Source: Sorghum bicolor
Taxonomy: Eukaryota > Streptophyta > Magnoliopsida > Poales > Poaceae
Reading direction: 5' to 3'
NCBI RefSeq assembly: GCF_000003195.3
Contig: NC_012870.2
Location: forward strand, 25,722,501-25,786,500
Length of the DNA stretch: 64,000 nucleotides
Part shown: positions 21,999 through 32,721 of the stretch, in pieces
Position numbering within the stretch: the stretch's first letter is position 1
How the letters are laid out: the number at the start of each line of letters is the position of its first letter
The notes under the pieces: model-generated
Databases searched by the model: none
Told to the model about the DNA's origin: nothing
What the model saw: only the letters and a program-made list of their open reading frames with translations
Program-made: the position numbers and the translations under genes

Positions 21999-22525
21999 AG
22001 CAGAAGTAAACAATTGTTGGATTTAGGATCGAGGAATATTGTGCTCTAAAAGAAATATATAGGTCTTACAAAATGTTTGTTTATTACTTTTCATACAGAA
22101 AGTCAATTCAAAGGAATCCACTTTTTTAAAATTGATTTCAAGTTTCAAACAATCTGTGTACTATTTGACTTATTATGCACGATTTCCATTTGAATATTAG
22201 TTCCTATACTTAATCTTTGATGTGTAGGAGAATCATCAGAATCGCTCATGTGAAGGGTCTTGAATAAATTAACAATGGAGCAAGAGATCACAGTATGATA
22301 AGGAATGGGTTCACTTAATGGAAAATAGGAATAATTAGGAATTCAGTCTGTGACATGATCAAACTGTATAAATGGTAGGTTCATGTCTTTGATACCATTG
22401 TTTTGGCAGTTTGGCAATGGTTCAGTAAATACATTGCCGATAGTGTAATTTCATTTTATTCTTAGCTATGAAAACATATAGTAATTGCAATGCCTTGTTT
22501 TTATCTCTCGGTTCATGTCAAGTGA

Positions 22526-22754
22526 GGCCTTGTTTAGTTCCCAAAATTTTTCAAGATTCCCTGTCACATCGAATTTTGTGGCATATGCATGAAGCATTAA
22601 ATATAGACGAAAATAAAAACTAATTACACAGTTTGCCTATAAATCGCGAGACGAATCTTTTGACCCTAGTTAGTCTTTTGAACAATATTTGCCACAAACA
22701 AACGAGAGTGCTACAGTAGCGAAATCCAAAAAAATTCACCAACTGAACCAGGCC
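22526..22754 (+). mobile_element. Tourist-like MITE, 229 bp
   Basis: Begins GGCCTTGTTTAGTTC and ends in its inverted form (AACTGAACCAGGCC), with a 3-bp flanking repeat TGA (22523-22525 and 22755-22757). The 3-bp duplication and TIR type fit PIF/Harbinger-derived MITEs, although the usual target is TWA. This is one of the commonest MITE types in sorghum-like grasses. Confidence 0.85.
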
Positions 22755-22843
22755 TGATTTTAAAATTTATTTCCTAAACTTCTCTGGGGTTATCATTAGT
22801 TTATGCAATGTCTTATCATATTAGCAAAACAAAACACTGAACT

Positions 22844-23279
22844 TTCAGTGCTCAGCTTAGTGCTATATATGGAAATAACTTTGGCAAAGCACATTAGATA
22901 AATACATAAATTTGATAGAATTAATTTTTTTATGTATATGTGTTTTCTGGAGTAAATACATGGTTATAACAATTGTGTGAAAGTTGAACTATAGAAAAAA
23001 AATATTATCACATAATTATTTTTATGTGCATCCTTAAAATAAAACCATGGCGTTAGCACAGGACCTTCAGTGCTCAGTTTAATGCTTTGGAAATAACTTT
23101 GGCAAAGCACATTAGATAAATACCTAAATTTGATAGAATTAATTTTGTTATGTATATGTGTTTTCCGGAGTATATACATGGTTATTACAATTGTGTGAAA
23201 GTTGAAATATAGAAAACAAAATATTATTGCATAATTGTCTTTATGTGCATCTTTAAAATAAAACCATGGCGTTAGCACG
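22844..23279 (+). repeat. Tandem duplication, about 220-bp unit
   Basis: Units 22844-23065 and 23066-23279 share TTCAGTGCTCAG at the start and CCATGGCGTTAGCAC at the end, and align along their whole length with scattered changes. Not similar to other repeats in the window. Confidence 0.88.
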
Positions 23280-23374
23280 AACGTTATATATACTAGTAAA
23301 TACATAGTGCAGTCTAGAAAGTATCCTCTACATATATGCTCTTAGTTCACATCTGTTTATGTATGTGGTGCAGG

Positions 23375-23600
23375 ACGGGGCATTAGCACCGGTCGGGAAG
23401 GGCCTGTTGCCCCGGTTCTCGAGCCGGTGCTGCCCTTTCGGGACTAAAGCCCCACCCTTTAGTCCCGGTTCGGGGAACCGGGGCTAAAGCCCCCCCTTTA
23501 ACACCGGTTGGTAATACCAACCGGTGTTAAAGGGTCCTGCCAGAGTTGCCACGTTGCAGGACCCTTTAACACCGGTTGGTATTACCAACCGGTTTTAAAG
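23375..23600. repeat. Left subterminal repeats of outer CACTA
   Basis: Multiple direct and inverted copies of TTAGCACCGGT-, CTTTAGTCCCGG- and CTTTAACACCGGTTGGT-like motifs, including a long inverted pair around GGGTCCTGCCAGAG...TTGCAGGACCC (about 23500-23600). Such arrays bind the TNPA-type protein in known CACTA elements. Confidence 0.8.
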
Positions 23601-23879
23601 GGGTTCTTTTTTCTTTTTTCGGTTCATTTATTCGGTTCTGTTTATTGTTTTTATATAATAATAATATGTTTTTAATACATATTTTATGATGATATAATAA
23701 TATATATATTACACGCACATTAAGCATATCTAAATGAAAATTATAGGCTTAGCTTTATAATTAAGCTTTGCCTATAATAAAATGAATAGGCCACATCAAA
23801 AATTAAAAAGATATGTAAAAAGCTTTATATATAGTTTTATAAGTACAAAATTCGTAACACATATATACATATAGTTTTT

Positions 23880-25172
23880 TCTCCCAATGTCTAAAACCGA
23901 TACAAATGATCATCGTTGTTTGGAATAAGCGTTCCGTTGCCGTTGAAGTGAAACTCGCCGTTTGGATTGATCACTTGCTCGCGGATAAATCCTGCTATCG
24001 TCTCTTAGATAGCTTTGATTCGGTCTTTTTGCATGACCTTCTCCCTCAACCATTCCGTCTTTAATTTCAAATAAATAAAAAAGGTATTAGTTATCTAAGT
24101 TATTCAATATAAATCAGGAGATAATGAAAAGAGACATGTAACGTACTCTGAGCGTCTCTGTGGCTGTTTGATTGACTTGTGCCATCATGAATTTGCACAC
24201 CCCCTTCTTGTCTTAAACACCACTGTATGATATATATATATATATATATTCACGACCACGACAATAAGAAGGCTAAAAGCTAGCGAAAGTTTGCTAGCTA
24301 GTAAAACTTACTTGTGGATGAATTATGTTAAGCGGCGCTTTACATCCACTGAGATGTTTACGGTCAATAAATCTTTCCCAAACCCTACACACAGCCATTG
24401 TGGATATCGTAAACTAATAATTACAGAGTCATATTATGATAATCTTCTAGCTGAGATCGATATTACGTATCTTTGAATAATGTTTACCATTTGTTGATAA
24501 TTTTCTTGTGGTTTTCTCATTGAGTCAAAGATTATCAACCGGTTCTTGGGAATTTCAATGACCATGAGTATCCAGTGAAAGCTGTTTACATATATATATA
24601 TATATATAGTCAGACCTATATATAACTATATAAAACTCGTCTCGAGTAATAATAAGTAAAATAAAATGTGCATGCACTTAATAACTATATAACTCACTCG
24701 AAGTTGAAGGGGAAGAGTATTTTTTTGTTTTTCTTTTTGGTTCACAAAGAACCTCATAAGATTGGTGCAGACTTCTATCTCATGAGATGTTGTCCACACT
24801 GCTTGCCGAGCCTTGAAAACAATATAAGGGTCAACGAACCCAATACTATTGTCATTTCTCATTCTGAGCTCTCTCATTTGGTGCCTGCATATATACATAC
24901 AAATCCTAAGTGTGTAAGGATTATATACATATAATTAAAGAAGGTAGAAGTTTAATAAAAAGAAAGAAATACTTACAGACAAAAGCAGCTGACAAAAGAT
25001 TTGTCGAGAGCGTCGAGGTGACATAATTGGTGCAATTCTTCGAACTGGACATATATGAGGTCATCTCCACAGAAGTAGTGATGTTGTCTAATACAAACAA
25101 ATCCAATTATCTCCCCTTTTAGACGCCTCCATGCACCACTTGTTTATTGCAAACATTTGTGTGCCGAGCTCA
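23880..25172 (-). pseudogene. Outer CACTA: Ulp1-like C-terminal half, decayed
   Basis: Minus-strand reading continues the gene from 29090 onward. Segments seen in order: HELGTQMFAINKWCMEASK (25172 down), QHHYFCGDD...LHQLCHLDALDKSFVSCFC ending at a GTAAG donor (about 24976), RMRNDNSIGFVDP (about 24850), then the Ulp1-like catalytic stretch FHWILMVI (24556-24585) and IIFDSMRKPQ (24504-24533), and VINPNGEFHFNGNGT near 23950. His and Asp of the C48 SUMO-protease-type triad are present. The Cys motif (normally QP.GT.LCGYY) is not recognisable near 24200, and a TAA interrupts the last segment at about 24005. The protease is therefore dead. Confidence 0.72.
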
Positions 25173-25175
25173 TGT

Positions 25176-25490
25176 CACTACTACAGAAATATTTATCCGT
25201 GGCGGACAGAACAGGTTAACCGTGGCGGGCAAAGCAACCGCCACGGATGAAAGGCCACGGTTAATTGTTGCCTTAACCGTGGCGGTTGTCCAACCGCCAC
25301 GTTTAATATGTTAACTGAGGCGGACGCTATTAGAAAACTGTTTTGGTTAATTGCTTTAACGGAGCCGGCCGTTATAAAGCAACCGCTTTCGTTAACACTT
25401 TAACCGAGACGGTTTCTTTAAAATGCCCGTCTACTTTAATTAATTAACAGAGGCGGTTTTTGTAACTTGTCCGCCTCCTTTAAGTGTATC
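25176..25490. repeat. Left subterminal repeats of inner CACTA
   Basis: Many copies of TTAACCGTGGCGG and its complement CCGCCACGG with variants (GAGGCGG, GAGACGG), directly inside the terminus. 25491-25980 beyond them is AT-rich untranslated sequence with a duplicated phrase AGATTGAAACATATACA. Confidence 0.88.
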
Positions 25491-25982
25491 CAGAGTAAAA
25501 AAAACCTCATTTCAGTTTATTTTCAAATTTGAATCCAAAATTTGTTAGGTTGAAACATATACAAAGCAAAATACATATGTATAAAGGATGACCACATTGA
25601 ATCTAAAATTTGCTAGATTGAAACATATACACAGCAAAAGACATAGGGATAAGCACATATATTACATCTATATATGTCATCTTTATCATTCCACGGTCCA
25701 TGCATGTCACAAACTATGTTCATATTAGATCAATGTACATAATGTTCATAAAAAGCACATCTAAAATAATGTTCACTCAAAAATATCCGGCAACCTATAG
25801 TCGTTCGTATCTAAGCCGCTGGTTCTCCAGTTGCGTAGCTTCTCGAACCTCTCTTCTGTCGCTAGCTCGCTCCCGATATAAAAGAATTGTCCATCAACAT
25901 GACAACATTGATCCGTGACAAACTTACAAATGTCAGCTACAGTTTGTGTGATGTTCCTTCGATCAATTGTTTCTTTTTCCTA

Positions 25983-28385
25983 CCAACTTTGGGATTTCTG
26001 TAGCTGCCTCCAGCTATTGTTGAATTTCCCGCAAGCCCTAAGGTACTCACAAGCATAGTACCCACACAGAACTGAGCCTTCAGGTTGCTTAGCGTACTGC
26101 ATGCATGCATGATGAAGGTAACACATGAGAATTATGACTGGTAGTAGTATCCCTACAAGACAACCATCAGTAGTAGTAGAACTAGAGGCAGGCGGAGTAA
26201 GTACCGGGAAGTCTCGCCTCACCACCAGTTTGTGGCCATACTTTTGCTTGTCTTTCTCAGATCTTCGATCATAGCAGTTGGGGTCTTCCACGTACTTTCG
26301 GTAAGCACTGTATGAAAACTAGTGTCAACAACAAATTTCATACGTACTTTGAGTGTATGAGGTGTGTCGTCACTTACTATCGCAGGATACTTTCAAAATG
26401 CTTGTATCCTTCTTTGTTCGAGTGTCGCGAGGAGTCGAATACGACAGCCTTTCCATCCTGAGGATAGATCATAAATACAATCCAGTGGCCCATGACGCCC
26501 AAGCTGTACCATTGAAATAATATTCATCTCAAATTTTTAAATATAACAAGTGACAAACCTAGTAGCTATTGTAAGTATCGTTTTGACTTACCCAAACTGG
26601 TGGGCAGCAAGAATACAGCCATTTCCCCTGATCTTCTTCATGGCTTCTAAGACATATTGTCCCTTTCTAAATTTGATCTCTTTTTGCATCAAGTTCCGAG
26701 CTAGCACTCGCTCCATCCCCTTCAGCTTCACCAGCCTAGGATCCGTGTCTGGTATATCAAAGCCAATGATGGCTCTTTGAGAAATATGTATAGGAGATAG
26801 GTAGATAATATCTTTATCTAGTTCCTTGCACACATATGATTGCATCCTGCAAACACAAGTTGTCGTACAAGCTTTTTAGCTTGATCGTAAGAATTTACAT
26901 ACCTACAACAATGCAGGGTTATAAAACTTATAGGGCAAAAAGAGTGACTTGGGCGACATCTAGATCCTTGAGCCGCAGTAGCCTACACATGTCGTGAAAG
27001 ACAACAGGGCAATAAGCATCCTCATCCAAGTGGAAGTACTCCTTGGGGACCCTCACAATGAACTCCTTCATGCCTAATAATGCCGCTTGCATATACCAGA
27101 GATGGAACCTCCGAACCGCCCATGGCTCCTGAACGAGCTGGCCCAACGACAACATGAACTTGCCATTCTCAAAGTTATCCGAGCAATCTGGAGAAAGAGG
27201 CCAAATTGACGGCGGGGTTCGCTCCCTATAATCGAGACAAGAAGTCTGTTAGCATTATCAAACGTCACATAATCTATTGGCTAGATTTAGTTGCCATTAG
27301 CGCATATACCTTTGGAATGTTGTTGTGTACTAATACTCTTGTGCCATTCTGTACACCGTCCATTCCATCTCTTTTAGTTCAGCAGGTTTGTCCTCCTCTT
27401 CTTCTACAACCTTCTTTGGCGCAGGTGGACATTGTCGTTTGCCTTGGCTTGGAGGCGGTGTGTCGTTGCCCGGTGCACCCCCTGAACCACCTTGTGATGG
27501 GTGGCTAGGGATGGGAGACGGGGTACATCCAGGACTACTGTTTGGTCTGCCAACATTGTTGTTACCCTCGCCACCATTGTCATCATCGTCGTCATCACAG
27601 GGCCACCTAGGGGAGACGATGATGGTCGCGAGGGCTGAGATGCTGGTGTCGGCATTTCTAACAAAATGTCTGCCTTGTTCCAAAGCACGCGCGAGCCTAT
27701 AGTTCCGCCAATCAACCTAACTCCATCTTCAGTCGGAAAGTCAAGTTCATCCTCCTCATAGTCATTGTGTGTCCACGCCACATCCACCAAGGCATAGTCG
27801 GGCGGGATGGGCTTGCCATTGTACATGGCTTTAGGGTTATGCGGTTGTACCATTCCCTGTGCCACATTCTTCTTCCTCCCCGACCTACCCCAGGGCACCT
27901 GAAGCGTACAGAGTGTTTGCACCACGATCTCATCGACCGGGTTCTTTTGGAATTCTGAGGTATGCATCACCATTTGTCCTTGCACGACGGCTTCACCCTG
28001 TCATGGTAGCACACCTGCCTGTCGGAACATCTGCGCCCTCAACTCTACCATCTTCGGGTCAGTGTTGGTGAAAGCATCTTGTATCGTCCCCAAGACTATT
28101 TCTCTCATGGCCTCTTCTTTGCCTTTCTGGAATATTTCCTCCTTGTATCTCTGCCTAGTGTGGTAAGAGGCAGCGTCGGACTGCCATGATTCTACATTCT
28201 TCCAGCTCTGCCTCGAGGATACTCCCTGAACGCGGCCACGGTGCTCGGGGTTTCCCAGTGCCTCGGTCAGTTCGTCGTGATCCCTGTGAGGTTGGAACTC
28301 CCCTCGTTCCTTGGCCGCCTTGATCGTGAGCAATGCCTTCTCTGCCTCCTCGGTCTGTGCTCATTGTACTTGTTCCTTATCCATA
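25983..28385 (-). pseudogene. Inner CACTA: TNPA-like/Ulp1-like gene with stops
   Basis: Minus-strand exons in order: a TNPA (Transposase_24)-type segment with DELTEALGNPEHRGRV and SRQSWKNVESWQSD (28333-28001); a downstream segment with CTLQVPWGRSGRKKN and PIPPDYALVDVAW; a Pro-rich linker; MAQEYLVHNNIPK to a donor at about 27313; RRFHLWYMQAALLGMKEF; KGMERVLARNLMQ; then a Ulp1-like C48 peptidase domain with GHWIVFMI (His, about 26490), VFDSSRH (Asp, about 26445) and PEGSVLCGYYACEYLR (Cys, about 26068). The His-Asp-Cys triad is intact. Two in-frame TGA codons (near 28362 and 28003) break the TNPA part, and the usual N-terminal TNPA region is missing. The right-hand 5' flank (28386-28740) holds AGATCTAGATCT repeats. 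Confidence 0.82.
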
Positions 28386-28739
28386 GTTGCGACCAATTGT
28401 TGCGACCACCTAGCACACACAAAGGGAGAAAAACAAATAAAGATATATGAAAACATGTGAGTAGCCCTAAATCTAGTTTTATTTCTCTCCTCCATTTGGA
28501 TCTAGATCTAAAACATTTGGATCTAGATCTAGATCTAGCAAACCACCGAAATAATGCAAAGGGAGAAATGAGAGTTAGAGAGTAAGAAATCCACCTCTTG
28601 CAATGCCCCCCTTCACCAAATAAAAGGGCAAAAAGTTTTCCCCTCTAAGATATTAAATATTAGGGTTTTGAGGTCAAAACCCTAATAAATGAAGAAGGAG
28701 CCACGGGGAAGAAGGGGGTCGGGCTGTTGCTTTTATAGG

Positions 28740-29089
28740 CACAGCCTTAACTGTGGCGGGCAATTTAAAGAAACCGCCACGGTTAATGAACAATTAACCG
28801 TGGCGGTCGCTGTAAAAGAGGCCGCCACGGTTAATGCATTAACCGAGACGGTTCTCTTAAGCGGCTCGCCATGATTAAACGATTAACCGAGGCGGTTTAC
28901 TTACGACAACCGTCACGGTTAACGTAAGATTAACCGTGGCGGTTTGCTTACAGTGACCGCCATGGTTAAAGAATTATCCGTAACGGTCGCCCGGCTGGCA
29001 GCCCAGCCCAGGTTAACCGAGGCGGGCCGCCAGCCGGCCGCCTCGGTGGCACAAAACAAAATGTCTCCTAAAATTTTTTTGTAGTAGTG
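28740..29089. repeat. Right subterminal repeats of inner CACTA
   Basis: About ten copies of TTAACCGTGGCGG-like motifs in both orientations, mirror image of the left block. Confidence 0.88.
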
Positions 29090-29092
29090 TGT

Positions 29093-30381
29093 AAACGCTG
29101 AGGGTTGAATAGACTCCTATCCGGTTCATATCTTGCCCTCCATTGATCAACTACCTCAGCTTTTTCAAATGTTTGACATCCAATAATAGCGGCAATGTCT
29201 TCAATATTTAGACCGCTCTGTCCAAAGTAATGCTCAAGCGAATCTAGCTCAGACAATGCTAAGGATTTCTTTGACATCAAGTCTTCATTTGAGCCGTATT
29301 GATTTGGCACAATCAAAGGGGGCACCGGGTTTTGATACTTCTCCGAGCTGTGAGACCCCCTTTCCTACTCTTTTTCTAGGCTGTGAAGACTTGACCAGAG
29401 ACCGCTCATAGTCCGAAAGTGCTGGCTTTTTCTGAGCTTCCTGCTGCTTCTTTCGTTGGTCCGCCACCTTCTTCCTCAGTTCCTCTTGCTTTACATAAAA
29501 GTACGGCTTTTCTGGGTTTAGCCACTTTTTCCTTTCCTCCTTCAATTTATCAAAAAATTGTTTCACCTCAGCTTTGGATGTAGCAATTACCTTCTCTTCA
29601 CTCTTTTCATAAATTAATTTCTCTGGTGTCTTAGCTTTCTTTGCTGAGGCAGCCTTCTTTGGAGGTAGGACCGATGACTTCGGTCGTTCTTAGGTGGACC
29701 GCTTCTTACTACCTCGCTTTGGAGGCGATGGGGCCAACCGTGTACTCTTTGGAGAGGGCGGTGCAGGCCGTGGAGGTGGTGGGGCTGATCTTTTTGGTGT
29801 TGGAGAACGCGGTGGAGGAGTTGGAGACCTTGGTGGAGGAGGTGGAGACCGTGGTGGAGGCGGTGGTGGGGTCGGTGTGGCCGTCGCAGATGTTGGAGGA
29901 GATCCAGCATTGTCACCGCCCGCAGCACTATGATGCGCTGGGGAAAGAACGGGACTTAGGTTGGAGAAGTCCCTCCAAAGAAAACAATTACAAGTTTTGT
30001 GAGCAAACTTTTTTTAAATTCAATACATAATAAATAATATAAGAAGTAAAATCATGCACAAACCTATGGTGAGGAATAATTATGAAGCGCTTGCGCCAAC
30101 AAATAAACGTCTTCTCAGCTTCACCTAAGGTCTTCTCTCCGTCTCCCCCTTCTATTTCTAGAGGCACAATGCCACAACCTTTCTCAACCCTATCAACCGA
30201 GACGCTAGCATATCCAGCTGGTACTGGTCGATTATGGATTCCTGGAGTTATTGTTCGGTCGATAGGGTTGACAACACCGATAGCCACCTTTTTTGTTGCA
30301 TTCCCATCTGGTACATGCAGCTCACAGGTAGTAAAAGCCTCTATGACATCATCCACGGGGAATTGTAGCTTCATGTCATCC
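29093..30381 (-). pseudogene. Outer CACTA: middle of TNPA-like gene
   Basis: Reads on the minus strand from the solo LTR junction: VDDVIEAFTTCELHVPDGN, AGYASVSVDRVEKGC, GGDGEKTLGEAEKTFICW (the conserved C-terminal part of CACTA second-gene proteins), an intron around 30060-29945, then a long Pro-rich stretch (PPPPPRSP repeats, 29900-29720), a Lys/Glu-rich coiled region (29566-29440, with KLKEERKKW and RKKVADQRKKQQ), and IVPNQYGSNEDL...LEHYFGQSGLNIEDI (29300-29190). A stop at about 29690 and a frameshift near 29310 show decay. The last codons (SLFNPQRL) run straight into the inner CACTA. Confidence 0.75.
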
Positions 30382-31204
30382 TGAAAGGTCCTTGTTTGGT
30401 TTTGGTAATTGAGTGACAACTTAGGTGGACTAATAGTGTTTATGTGAGATACACAGGAGATTAGTCCACAGGTGATGATATGATGATGGAGGAGCTCATT
30501 GCATATGAGACATGACATGGAGTCATGTGACCAAGGTGGAGAATATCAAGATGAGGCTTGGCTCGATGGACTGGTTGCAAGAGTGAAGGGCAAGTCAGAG
30601 GCTTTGAAGCGAGGGACCGCGTATGACGGTGAAGCTTGAGCCAGACTTGGCGCCGATGTACCGAGGCAACGGTGAAGAGCAAGTGAGGTCAAGATCGATG
30701 AACCAATACGGTCACGTGATGATATGAAGTGGATCATATCATTTGGTGATTGGTTGGTGCATGTATTGCATCAACATTGGAGGAGATGGAATGGAAAGCG
30801 CAAGGCAAAGGTATCACCTAGGGCATTTCCTTTTCACCGGTCATAGGTGTGTAGAGAAGTTTATGACCGGATTTAGGATAGATGGTCGTACTATCAAGAG
30901 GGGCAAACTTGTTTGCATATCGGTCATCTAGTGCCACTTGAGCGATCTAACTTTGCATACGTGTTAGGATGAGTGGCGTGGCAAGTTGAGAGGCTAACTC
31001 CTTTGGGAAAATGTTTGTGAAAAGCTAACATACTTGCACATGGTGGTGTACACTTGGTGGTGTTGGCACATTTGCAAAGGAGGTGGAGTTCCTAGGGTTG
31101 AGAGGGGTGTATGTTTGTGAAAAGCTAACATACTTGCATATTTTCTATTACACCGGTGGGAATTTGGTGAAGTCGTGGGAGTGTTTCTCACTGAGAAACA
31201 CTCA

Positions 31205-31610
31205 CTGGACGCTGGCCTTTAGCGTCCGGTGTACTGTCGGGTCTGACCAGAGGAAGCAGTGTGCACCGAACGCACCGGAGTGAGTCCGGTGCTCAGCGTC
31301 CGGTGTGCGGGCGGTATGACGACCCTCTCTGCGCATGAGTCTGGTGAGCACCGAACGCTCAGGGTGCGTCTGGTGGCTCACGTCCGGTGACCCTGCGAGT
31401 TTGCGGAGCTCTCTACGCACGGGTCCGATGTGCACCGGACGCGTCTGGTGCGACACAGTAGAGCGTCCGGTGGTGCAGTGCAGGCGCACGTGCACAGTAG
31501 CCGTTGGCGGCAACGGTCGAGTTTAAACGGCTAGTGACACGTGGCTAACGCCTGAGCACCGGACGCTGGGGGTTGAGCGTCCGGTGGCTCCCTGTGAGTC
31601 CGGTGCCCAC
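31205..31610 (+). promoter_or_regulatory. Cluster of GCGTCCGGTG motifs upstream of TATA
   Basis: About a dozen copies of GCGTCCGGTG or its complement CACCGGACGC (with variants GAACGC, GTCTGGTG) lie within 400 bp, some as back-to-back palindromes (GCACCGGACGCGTCTGGTGC at 31432). They end about 50 bp before the TATA box, a position suited to an enhancer of the LTR promoter. Confidence 0.65.
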
Positions 31611-31655
31611 GTGTTTTGTCCAATAAAGGGGCAACGGCTAGTTTAACCCTTGGGG

Positions 31656-31665
31656 CTATAAATAG
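31656..31665 (+). promoter_or_regulatory. TATA box of the solo LTR
   Basis: CTATAAATAG in a GC-richer context, followed at typical distance by a candidate start region (31685-31700). It would drive plus-strand transcription out of the solo LTR, antisense to the broken CACTA gene. Confidence 0.65.
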
Positions 31666-32721
31666 AAGTGGTGGCCGGCCTTGGCTGGTGCAGAGCACCA
31701 TTGAGACTTAGTGTCCATGCTTGGGGAGTGCTAGTAAAGCGTCTAACTCACTTGTGCTTGCAAGAGTGTGAATCAATAGCGAGTGAGTGATTCTAGTCGT
31801 GTTGCAAGCCGGTGGTGCTTGTTACTCTTGGAGGTTGCCACCTCCTAGACGGCTTGGTGGCTTGTGACTCCGTTGAAGCACGCAAGAAGATTGTGCGGTG
31901 CTCCGGAGAAGAGATTGTGAGGGGTACGTGCTCACCCCGCAGGGATCGCGAAGAGCAACTCTAGTTGAGCGAGACGTGAAGAGCGACGAGTGGTCCGGCC
32001 AGGTCAAGTGCTAGAGCTTGTGGTAAGCACTCCACGTAGGAGAGTGTGACTTGTGGGTCACCACTAGCAAGAGGACCGGCGACAAACTTGGAGCTTGTCT
32101 CAACGGGGACATAGATTGGTGGCAACCAAGTGAACCTCGGGAGAAAATCATCGTGTCAACATTTGTTCTTCCCGTTGGTTTGCAAGCCCCTAACACAAGC
32201 TTGTTCTTACATTCTTATACTTGTGCTTGTGTAGTTGCTCTTGTAATTAGTTAGCTTGTGTAGCTTTCTAGTTACCTTCTTGCTTGTGTAGCTAGTAGTA
32301 GTTCCCTTGCGTGACTAATTTAGTTTGTGTAACATTGTTAGTCACATTACTTAGTTTGTGTAGCTAAGTAAGTTGTGCTCTCTAATTTGGCATTAGTTGC
32401 CTTGTTATTGAGCTTGCTAGTGAGCTTAGGCTTTGTGCGCTTTGCCTCACTAGTTTGTGTAGGAGCTCCCCCAGTTTGCAAAGTACTAGTTGCATAGGTT
32501 TGTGTGACATTGCTTCTAGATTTGGTTAGGTGAGCTCTTGCTAAGGTAGCACCTTGCTTGCTTGTTCAGGGTCTTTTCAAGGTGCTAGAGAACTTAGATA
32601 GAGGGGTGTAGTCTTGGCTAGACCGATAGTTTTAATTCCGCATTTGTTTTCGGTTAGCCGGCGTAATAAATTTTAGAAAGGACTATTCACCCCCCCTCTA
32701 GTCTGCCATCTCGACCCTTCA

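Larger units (their letters stand above)
25176..29089 (-). mobile_element. Inner CACTA transposon, 3.9 kb
   Basis: Starts CACTACTACAGAAA and ends TTTTTTTGTAGTAGTG, with a perfect 3-bp duplication TGT on both sides (25173-25175 and 29090-29092), the CACTA hallmark. It interrupts the outer CACTA gene: coding sequence related to one protein resumes on both sides. It carries a single minus-strand gene (TNPA-like plus Ulp1-like) and no TNP2, so it is non-autonomous. Confidence 0.96.
30382..32721 (+). mobile_element. Solo LTR, probably Ty1/copia type
   Basis: 2340 bp beginning TGAAAGGTCC and ending GGACC-like inverted end GACCCTTCA, with a perfect 5-bp duplication CATCC (30377-30381 and 32722-32726). 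The 3' part ends GGACTATTCACCCCCCCTCTAGTC, a wording common at the end of long copia (SIRE/Maximus-like) LTRs in grasses; superfamily assignment is by that resemblance only. A TATA box shows plus orientation. It splits the TNPA-like gene of the outer CACTA. Confidence 0.85.

Noticed and set aside
28371..28392. CCATAGTTGCGACC shared with the hairpin at 17558
   Set aside because: A short match lying in the start of the inner CACTA gene; too little to imply a relationship.
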